In this document: piece after piece, positions 57,824 to 64,000 of the stretch
Position numbering within the stretch: position 1 is the stretch's first letter
Layout of the letters: each line of letters begins with the position of its first letter
Assembly: GCF_003031405.1 (NCBI RefSeq)
Contig: NZ_CP020469.1
Span: 1,922,001 to 1,986,000, forward strand
Source: Halomonas sp. 'Soap Lake #6'
Lineage (GTDB): Bacteria; Pseudomonadota; Gammaproteobacteria; Pseudomonadales; Halomonadaceae
Length of the DNA stretch: 64,000 nt
Direction: 5' to 3'
Position numbers and translations under genes: made by a program
Notes under the pieces: generated by a model
Databases searched by the model: none
What the model was told of the DNA's origin: nothing
The model's input: only the letters and a program-made list of their open reading frames with translations

Positions 57824-58810
57824 ATGTCATCTCCTTCGTTACTAAACCGCTTAACCTTTCGCCAGCTCCAGGTGTTTCAGGAAGTACACCGCCAACGCTC
57901 TTACTCTCGTGCAGCTGAGCAGCTGGGCCTAACACAACCAGCCGTTAGCGCTCAAATCCGCCAGCTTGAGCAAGCCCTGGGCCAACCGCTTTTCAAATAC
58001 GCCGGCAAAACGCTGCATGTATTGCCAGCAGCAGACACGATGGCACTCTCTACCCGAGAGATTATTGGGCAGCTTTCGCGGTTGCAGATGAATCTCTCTG
58101 ATATAAACGGCAAAATTAGCGGCGAGCTGAATATTGCAGCTGTCTCATCCGCCCAATATGTTGTGCCCTATTTACTTGCCCGTTTCCGCGCCCACTACCC
58201 TGATGTTCGAATGCGCTTAAAAGTGTGCAACCGCAGCCAAGCACTTGAAAGGCTCGCGGAACAGAAAGACGATGTGGTGATCATGGCGATGGTTCCTGAT
58301 GACGATGACCTTGTGGTCATGCCAATCTTAGAGAATGAATTGATCGCCGTGGTATGGCCAAATCATCCTCTATTGAGTACCACTACCCCCACCCTTACAG
58401 ATTTTGCCCGCCACTATGTATTAATGCGTGAACCTGGCTCAGGAGTACGTAATGCTTTTGAGCAGTTAGCAGCCGACCAAGAGGTAGGCCTACCACACCG
58501 TATTGAATTAGGCACTAACGAAGCGATTAAACAGGGTGTTATGGCGCACTTAGGGGTTGCTGTGCTGCCGCGCTTAGCAGTGCAACTAGAGCTCGAGCAG
58601 GGGCTGTTAGCCTCACTGCCAATCCCCCACTTCCCTCTTCGCCGCGCATGGTGCGCTGTCCACCGGCGCGACCATTTCCCAACGCCAGTTGCAGAGCTGT
58701 TTATCCGTTTCACCCGCGAGCATTTAGAAGAGTATCGCCGCTACTTTCAAACGCCCTCAAGCCCATTACCCAGCCATGGGGTTTCTTGCCTTCCAATGTT
58801 GCCCGTTTAA
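57824..58810 (+). CDS. LysR family transcriptional regulator (CbbR-like)
   Basis: 328 residues. Winged helix at the N-terminus: LTFRQLQVFQEVHRQRSYSR AAEQLGLTQPAVSAQIRQLE (helix-turn-helix at about 24-44). Effector domain with GELNIAAVSSAQYVVPYLLA and LGVAVLPRLAVQLELEQGLL. Closest in pattern to CbbR/CysB-type LTTRs of proteobacteria. Divergent from the DUF3141 gene, which it may control. Confidence 0.88.
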   Translation: MSSPSLLNRLTFRQLQVFQEVHRQRSYSRAAEQLGLTQPAVSAQIRQLEQALGQPLFKYAGKTLHVLPAADTMALSTREIIGQLSRLQMNLSDINGKISGELNIAAVSSAQYVVPYLLARFRAHYPDVRMRLKVCNRSQALERLAEQKDDVVIMAMVPDDDDLVVMPILENELIAVVWPNHPLLSTTTPTLTDFARHYVLMREPGSGVRNAFEQLAADQEVGLPHRIELGTNEAIKQGVMAHLGVAVLPRLAVQLELEQGLLASLPIPHFPLRRAWCAVHRRDHFPTPVAELFIRFTREHLEEYRRYFQTPSSPLPSHGVSCLPMLPV

Positions 58811-58975
58811 AGCAACGTCCGAGGCCGCCCAAAGTGTCTTGTTCTCTATGAGATATGTTACATTACCCTACTACCTACGTATGATTTAGCACGTATGATT
58901 TAGCGTACACAGGGCTTGGTCAGTTCTAGCGCAGGAACGATGCTTGCCTGCCGCACAGTAGAGAGGCTCTTTTCT

Positions 58976-60028
58976 ATGAGCAATAACCCCTCACAGCGTG
59001 TGCCCAGCGGTGAAAAATTCCGCAATGAACACGGCATGACGGTGATCAAGGACGGCATGAAGCAGCGTAAAACGCAGCAAGATGCCCCTTCTCTTGAGCG
59101 CAAGCCTAAGTGGCTGCGCGCTCAAATTCCTGGTGGCGAAAGGTTTGAAGCGGTTAAGAAAAATGTCGCTACTCACCGCCTTAGCACAGTGTGTGCCGAA
59201 TCGCACTGCCCCAACATGGGTGAATGCTGGAGCAACGGCACTGCCACTATTATGTTAATGGGGTCCGTGTGTACTCGCGCGTGTCGCTTTTGCGCAGTAG
59301 ATACGGGCAACCCTCAAGGCTGGCTTGATAAAGAAGAGCCGGAAAACACAGCGAAGTCTGTTGAGCTGATGGGACTTCGCTATATCGTGCTCACGTCTGT
59401 AGATCGTGACGACTTAGACGATGGCGGCGCGACGCATTACGCCAACTGTATACGTGCCATTAAAACTCGCACACCAGAGGTCGTCGTTGAAGCGCTAACG
59501 CCGGATTTTGACGGTGTAAAAGAAGCCATTGAGCGTGTGGTAGATTCAGGGCTAGAAGTGTTCGCCCAGAATGTTGAAACCGTCGAACGCTTAACCAAAA
59601 AGGTGCGCGATCCACGTGCTGGCTATCGCAAGACACTGAATGTATTAGCTCATGCCAAGCAATACCGCCCAGACATTATTACTAAAACCAGCTTGATGCT
59701 GGGGCTAGGCGAGACCGACGAAGAGATCTTACAAACCTTTGACGACTTGCGTGAGATTGGTGTCGATATCGTAACCCTGGGCCAGTACCTACGACCGACG
59801 AAAAACCACCTCGCGGTTGAGCGCTGGGTAACTCCTGAGGAGTTTGAACGCTATCGTGTAATAGGTCTTGAGAAAGGCTTTATGGAAGTACCCTCAGGGC
59901 CGCTGGTACGTTCTAGCTACCGTGCAGATCGCGTCTTCGAGAAAAACAACCTTGGGCTTGCCTCTCCCGCCGCAGTTCCAGGACAAGAAACTGACACTAG
60001 CCGTATACCCATACTAAATGTAGGCTAA
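58976..60028 (+). CDS. lipA: lipoyl synthase
   Basis: 350 residues from the ATG at 58976 (GAGAGG upstream; 20 more codons open). Radical SAM enzyme with both clusters: auxiliary [12 protein letters not shown] and SAM-binding [14 protein letters not shown]-terminal part [20 protein letters not shown] carries the conserved RSSY serine ligand. It inserts two sulfurs into the octanoyl chain on lipoyl domains. Convergent with lipB. Confidence 0.97.
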   Translation: MSNNPSQRVPSGEKFRNEHGMTVIKDGMKQRKTQQDAPSLERKPKWLRAQIPGGERFEAVKKNVATHRLSTVCAESHCPNMGECWSNGTATIMLMGSVCTRACRFCAVDTGNPQGWLDKEEPENTAKSVELMGLRYIVLTSVDRDDLDDGGATHYANCIRAIKTRTPEVVVEALTPDFDGVKEAIERVVDSGLEVFAQNVETVERLTKKVRDPRAGYRKTLNVLAHAKQYRPDIITKTSLMLGLGETDEEILQTFDDLREIGVDIVTLGQYLRPTKNHLAVERWVTPEEFERYRVIGLEKGFMEVPSGPLVRSSYRADRVFEKNNLGLASPAAVPGQETDTSRIPILNVG

Positions 60029-60038
60029 TAAGCAATCA

Positions 60039-60075
60039 CCGCCGTAAGTGAGAAATGATTTTTCATTTACGGCGG
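60039..60075. terminator. terminator-like hairpin between lipA and lipB
   Basis: CCGCCGTAA pairs with TTACGGCGG around an AT-rich loop containing 'gattttt'. It lies between the convergent lipA and lipB genes and no U-run follows. Confidence 0.55.
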
Positions 60076-60170
60076 ACAAGTCATAGCTTCTCGTTTCCAC
60101 CATCTTTTGTTTCTATCAAACAAGCATTTCTATCAAACAAACACCGCACTTTAGAAACCCTCCTTTACCA

Positions 60171-60827
60171 CTACTCCTCCTTTACCACCACTAACTCACG
60201 CTTTAACTCTGCTGCTAGCGCTTGCGCAAGCTGCTCTCCAACACAATGATCTGGCTTGATCGAGGCTAAGTCAGCCAAGCGCGTTACCTGCATACCAGCG
60301 TAGCCACAGGGGTTGATACGCCCAAATGGAGAGAGATCAGCGTCCACATTGAGGGCAACACCATGGTAACTAGCCCCGCGCCTGATACGCAGCCCTAGAG
60401 AGGCGATTTTGGCTTCGCCTAACGGAGTGTCTACATACACACCTGGTGCATCCGGCCTCGCTCGAGCACTAATCTCGTAACTGTTAAGTACCGCGATGAC
60501 CGAGTTTTCAAGTGCAGTGACCAAATCACGCACACCTATTTTCCCACGCCGAACATCTAACAGCGGGTAGAGTACAACTTGCCCTGGGCCATGGTAAGTT
60601 ACTTGCCCACCGCGGTCAGTCTGCACTACAGGAATATCACCCGGCATTAATAGATGCTCAGGCTTACCTGCCTGGCCTTGAGTAAAAACAGGGTCGTGCT
60701 CGACCAACCAAAACTGATCCGGCGTTGCAGCATCTCGGCTATCAGTAAGCGCACGCATTGATTCCCACACTGGCAAATACGCGCAGCGCCCAAGATGGTG
60801 AAGCTCAATGGGTGCTTGGTCACTCAT
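60171..60827 (-). CDS. lipB: octanoyltransferase
   Basis: 218 residues. Signature [20 protein letters not shown] (His) and [20 protein letters not shown] (Lys of the catalytic pair) with [13 protein letters not shown], which carries the catalytic Cys. It moves octanoate from acyl carrier protein to lipoyl domains, the step before LipA. Two bases from the ybeD-like gene upstream. Confidence 0.96.
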   Translation of the reverse strand: MSDQAPIELHHLGRCAYLPVWESMRALTDSRDAATPDQFWLVEHDPVFTQGQAGKPEHLLMPGDIPVVQTDRGGQVTYHGPGQVVLYPLLDVRRGKIGVRDLVTALENSVIAVLNSYEISARARPDAPGVYVDTPLGEAKIASLGLRIRRGASYHGVALNVDADLSPFGRINPCGYAGMQVTRLADLASIKPDHCVGEQLAQALAAELKRELVVVKEE

Positions 60828-60829
60828 GG

Positions 60830-61147
60830 TTATAGCACCATGTGCACACGACCAGTGGCTTTTAAGTCGTCAAACAGCTGGCTAAGCTGCTGCTCACCCG
60901 TAGCTTTGATAGTAACTCGCACGGACTGAAAACGCCCATTACGACTATCTACTACGCTAATAGTGCTCTCATCAAAGCCAGGGGCATGCTTGTTAATTAC
61001 TTGACAGACACAAGCGGCAAAATCGTCAGCCGCATCGCCCACTACCTTCAATGAATAGTCACAAGGAAAAGTGATTTTTGGTGGTGGGCTTGGGCTTGTA
61101 GCCGGCTGACGCAAATCACGCAGCCCTTTTTTTGCGTCCTTTTTCAT
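60830..61147 (-). CDS. ybeD: YbeD/DUF493 family protein
   Basis: 105 residues. [55 protein letters not shown] and [19 protein letters not shown] are the alpha-beta DUF493 fold. In E. coli ybeD is also between lipB and dacA. Regulatory ligand-binding role suspected, not shown. Confidence 0.9.
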   Translation of the reverse strand: MKKDAKKGLRDLRQPATSPSPPPKITFPCDYSLKVVGDAADDFAACVCQVINKHAPGFDESTISVVDSRNGRFQSVRVTIKATGEQQLSQLFDDLKATGRVHMVL

Positions 61148-61260
61148 AGCGCGCCTTTGATTACCAAATGAGAGAGTGGAAAGCTAAGCATCAAACGCCT
61201 CGCCCTCCCCTCCAGACATCTAAATATTGAGCTGCTAGCTCTTGAAATTAGCTCTTGAAA

Positions 61261-62472
61261 TCAGCTGGTGAAGTTACTGAACAAACCGCTGAAGAAACGC
61301 CTAACCTGATCAAAAAACCGCTTAAACAGGCCACCTTCTTCAACACTCTCAAGAGCCACTAGCTGTCGCTCGCCGACCATCTCTTCACCCAGGTACACTT
61401 CTAGCTTACCTACGCTATCACCTACAGCAATAGGAGCTTGCAGGTCAGCATCAAGATTAAGGCGGGCACGCAACTCTTCATTGCGATTACGCGGCAGCGT
61501 CATAAAGACCTCTGAATCAACCCCTACACGCAGCTCGTTCGTCTCGCCCCCCCACACCCGAGGCGTTGCCAGTACTGCGCCACGCTCATAAAGCTTCATC
61601 GTTTCAAAAAAGCGAAAACCGTAGCTAAGCAGTTTTTGAGTCTCTTGAGCACGCGCTTCCTCTGAGCTGGTTCCCATCACAACAGATATTAGGCGCATAT
61701 CATCACGCTTGGCAGAAGCCACTAGCCCGTAACCAGCTTCTGTTGTCCAACCGGTTTTTAAGCCATCAACGGTTGGGTCACGCCAGAGCAGTCGATTACG
61801 ATTCGCTTGATCAATACCACCATAGGAGAAGGTACGCTGGGAATAGATCGCGTAGTGCTCGGGATAGTCATTAATTATGTACTGTGAAAGCAGCGCCATA
61901 TCGTGGGCACTTGAATAGTGGTTATCGCCAGGTAACCCTGTAGCATTTTGGAAGTTCGTGTTGTGCATCCCCAAGCGCGAGGCGTGTTGGTTCATTAAAT
62001 CTGCAAAGGGCGCTTCGCCTCCAGCCAAATGTTCAGCCATCGCCACACTAGCGTCATTACCTGAAACAATAATGATGCCATGTAATAGATCGTCAATAGC
62101 GACCCGGTCCCCAACTTCGATAAACATCTTGGAGCCACCGGTACGCCATGCCCTCTCGCTGATGTTCACCATATCTGTCAGATTAATAGTGCCTCTGTCT
62201 AGCTCGCGCTCGACTAGGTAAGCAGTCATCAGCTTGGTCAGGCTTGCCGGCGGCAAACGCTCGTCTGCGTTATGCTCAGCAAGAATTCGGCCGCTGTGAG
62301 CATCCATCAGTATCCACGAGCTAGCTGCCAGCTGGGGCGCCGATGGAATAATTGTCTGCGGCTGAGGCTGAGGCTGCGGCGTTGGCTGTGCCAAGGCAGG
62401 GAGCGCCACAGCGGTCATTGCCGCAATCAAGTAGAGCTGCGCTGAACGACGAAAAGACATCAATATATTCAT
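61261..62472 (-). CDS. dacA: D-alanyl-D-alanine carboxypeptidase (PBP5/6 type)
   Basis: 403 residues. Signal peptide SAQLYLIAAMTAVALPALAQ with a PQPQPQPQ spacer. Active-site SxxK PPASLTKLMTAYLV, SxN VSGNDASVAM and KTG DGLKTGWTTEAGYG. C-terminal amphipathic anchor FKRFFDQVRRFFSGLFSNF. It trims the last D-Ala of peptidoglycan side chains. An alternative ATG lies at 62460. The symbol follows the gene order; dacC is equally possible. Confidence 0.93.
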   Translation of the reverse strand: MNILMSFRRSAQLYLIAAMTAVALPALAQPTPQPQPQPQTIIPSAPQLAASSWILMDAHSGRILAEHNADERLPPASLTKLMTAYLVERELDRGTINLTDMVNISERAWRTGGSKMFIEVGDRVAIDDLLHGIIIVSGNDASVAMAEHLAGGEAPFADLMNQHASRLGMHNTNFQNATGLPGDNHYSSAHDMALLSQYIINDYPEHYAIYSQRTFSYGGIDQANRNRLLWRDPTVDGLKTGWTTEAGYGLVASAKRDDMRLISVVMGTSSEEARAQETQKLLSYGFRFFETMKLYERGAVLATPRVWGGETNELRVGVDSEVFMTLPRNRNEELRARLNLDADLQAPIAVGDSVGKLEVYLGEEMVGERQLVALESVEEGGLFKRFFDQVRRFFSGLFSNFTS

Positions 62473-62542
62473 TACTAACTTCTCACTTACATAGTAAATG
62501 ACGCTGTTGGGGACGCCATTAAGGGTAAATAAAGGGGGTAAC

Positions 62543-63556
62543 TTATTTCACCACAAACACTTGTGGGAAACCTGCATGACGCAACTCCTCCCGGGCCTGG
62601 GTTTCTTGAGTAGGCATGACCGGCCCAACTTGCACGCGGTGAACATCTGCATCACTCATTACCCGCACTGAATGTGCAAGCTCACCCTGCAAGCGTCGCT
62701 GAAGCTGCTCAGCCCCTTCAGCACTGCCTAGTGCGGCAATTTGCAGGTAAACCGCACCCCCAGCCTCGCGCTCAGCTATCGTTTGAGAGGCTGGCGCTGA
62801 CGCCCCTTGGCGCGGGGCAGTAGAAGGGGCAGTAGAAGAAATAGACGACTGTGCTACCGCAGGGGTTGTCGCACCAGTCGCTCTAGAACCGCCACTTTTT
62901 CCGCGCTCAGCAAGCCATTGGGCAGGATCGATCGCCTCAACGCGAACAGGCCCAGTGCCATTATCTAAAATTCCCAAACGCGCCGCGGCAGCATAAGAAA
63001 GATCTATTTCGCGGTCACTATGAAATGGCCCCCGATCGTTAACACGCACAATAACAGATTGCCCATTATTTAAACTGGTCACTCGAGCAAAGGTAGGTAG
63101 CGGCAAAGAACGGTGGGCGGCCGACATTTTGTACATATCATAGATTTCACCGTTGGAGGTAGCATAGCCATGAAACTTCTCGCCATACCAAGAGGCGGTA
63201 CCCTGCCTAGCATAGCCCGTCGCGTCAGGCAGTACCTTGTACGTTTCGCCCCACACTTCGTAAGTTGAACGGTTACCCGCCCGCGATAGCGGTTCAATGC
63301 GCGGCTCAGCATCCGGCACAGTGGTCACATCAGGTGGCTCAAGCGGGTAGGCATCCCCTGACATGGCGTAGCGTTCACCACTATTAGCTGAACTGCTGCT
63401 TGCAGGAGTGCTGCTTGACGCTGGAGCACTAGGCTGACGGTCTAAATCGACACTGGCACGCTGGGTTTCTTGACTAGCGCATCCGCTCAGTAGTGTTGCT
63501 ATAGCTACCGCCCCAGCTACGCCTAACCCACGGGCATCTGTCAGCAATGTTTTCAT
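62543..63556 (-). CDS. rlpA: septal ring lytic transglycosylase RlpA
   Basis: 337 residues. Lipobox ATLLSGCASQ, then a Ser-rich linker. Double-psi beta-barrel domain GTASWYGEKFHGYATSNGEI and VIVRVNDRGPFHSDREIDLS with the catalytic Asp/Glu; C-terminal SPOR domain (AVYLQIAALGSAEGAEQLQR) for binding denuded glycan at the septum. It cleaves glycan strands without stem peptides. Overlaps mltB by four bases. Confidence 0.94.
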   Translation of the reverse strand: MKTLLTDARGLGVAGAVAIATLLSGCASQETQRASVDLDRQPSAPASSSTPASSSSANSGERYAMSGDAYPLEPPDVTTVPDAEPRIEPLSRAGNRSTYEVWGETYKVLPDATGYARQGTASWYGEKFHGYATSNGEIYDMYKMSAAHRSLPLPTFARVTSLNNGQSVIVRVNDRGPFHSDREIDLSYAAAARLGILDNGTGPVRVEAIDPAQWLAERGKSGGSRATGATTPAVAQSSISSTAPSTAPRQGASAPASQTIAEREAGGAVYLQIAALGSAEGAEQLQRRLQGELAHSVRVMSDADVHRVQVGPVMPTQETQAREELRHAGFPQVFVVK

Positions 63557-64000
63557 CCCTGGTCCTCAACCTGCTGCTCGATGGCTTCCGACAATTCCGC
63601 TACTGCCATCGCATACAGATGGCTGTGGTTGTAGCGGGTAATCACGTAGAAATTATACTCACCCAGCCGATAACGTATGCTCTCGTCAGAGAGTTCAAGC
63701 ATCAACGGCACTACCGGCAGCGTTGGCTCAAGCGGCTGCTCTGGCATAATGCCAGCATCTATAACATCTGCAACAGTAACCGCTGGCGGACGTGTTTGAT
63801 TAAAGGTGATTGACTCCGGCACGGTGTCAGGTCCACTCGCTTCATGGTAAATGGAGCCGTCTCGCTGCCAGCCATGCTCGGCAAAGTAATTAGCGACGCT
63901 GCCAATGGCATCGACAGGATTTTCCCACAAGTCCCGAATGCCATCACCATCGAAATCAACAGCATACGCTTGATAGCTTGTGGGAATAAACTGAGGGTAC
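63553..64000 (-). CDS. mltB: lytic murein transglycosylase B, N-terminal part beyond window edge
   Basis: The frame is open from the right edge of the window, reading YPQFIPTSYQAYAVDFDGDG IRDLWENPVDAIGSVANYFA, the conserved MltB/SltB block, to the stop at 63553. About 149 C-terminal codons are in the window; catalytic Glu lies outside. It cleaves peptidoglycan to 1,6-anhydro products. Directly upstream of rlpA in the same operon. Confidence 0.92.
   Translation of the reverse strand, partial: YPQFIPTSYQAYAVDFDGDGIRDLWENPVDAIGSVANYFAEHGWQRDGSIYHEASGPDTVPESITFNQTRPPAVTVADVIDAGIMPEQPLEPTLPVVPLMLELSDESIRYRLGEYNFYVITRYNHSHLYAMAVAELSEAIEQQVEDQG

Overview
The window looks like a chromosomal segment of a marine or halophilic gammaproteobacterium, most likely a member of the Halomonadaceae (Halomonas-like). 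This rests on the core gene orders (leuS-lptE-holA, nqrABCDEF-nqrM, gap next to mfd, topA with its small neighbour, lipA/lipB-ybeD-dac-rlpA-mltB), the Na+-translocating NADH dehydrogenase and a large DUF3141/PHA-synthase-like protein. The taxonomic call is an inference; no rRNA gene is present.

Left part (1-26.5 kb): a sedentary chromosomal integron. The integrase gene intI (25517-26479, + strand) sits at the right end, behind a promoter that carries a perfect LexA-type box. To its left is the attI region with a 14-bp direct repeat, then about twenty gene cassettes reading right to left. Almost every gene is on the - strand and ends in, or just before, an attC site. Cassette limits can be checked internally: the core heptamer at the start of a cassette is the complement of the R'' heptamer of its own attC (for example GTGTAAC at 25183 with GTTACAC at 22534, GTATAAC at 22486 with GTTATAC at 21138, ATTGAAC at 21067 with GTTCAAT at 20387). 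The cassettes nearest attI look like anti-phage genes: a compact Gabija-like pair (OLD-type ATPase/TOPRIM nuclease plus UvrD-like helicase), a membrane protein, an MltR/HEPN-like protein, a protein with helical repeats, a membrane segment and an SH3 domain, a PD-(D/E)XK nuclease fused to a NACHT/STAND ATPase, and an Abi-alpha-like protein. Older cassettes carry acetyltransferases, a YniB-like membrane protein, an NYN-domain protein, a LysE-type exporter, a YefM/YoeB toxin-antitoxin pair, an SDR oxidoreductase, a PNPOx-like protein and others.

The array is littered with mobile elements that sit in attC sites. An intact IS1182-type element, a 434-bp deletion derivative and a 3' remnant all lie at cassette junctions; the first two are flanked by AAC (GTT on the cassette strand), the trinucleotide at which IntI recombines. 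A decayed IS1111-type (IS110 family) element with a long non-coding right end interrupts another attC just beside its R'' box.

Right part (26.5-64 kb): ordinary, dense core genome. A non-coding stretch with ~95-bp tandem repeats separates it from the integron. Then follow a polytopic membrane protein, ybeL, leuS-lptE-holA, a PA2779/PA2778-like pair (the second gene contains a terminator-like hairpin inside its signal peptide codons), sthA, nqrM, the nqr operon, a long-form gap gene, mfd, two L,D-transpeptidases around an Lpp-like lipoprotein, two small helical proteins, topA, the DUF3141 protein, a LysR regulator, and the lipoylation and cell-wall cluster lipA/lipB-ybeD-dac-rlpA-mltB, which runs off the right edge.
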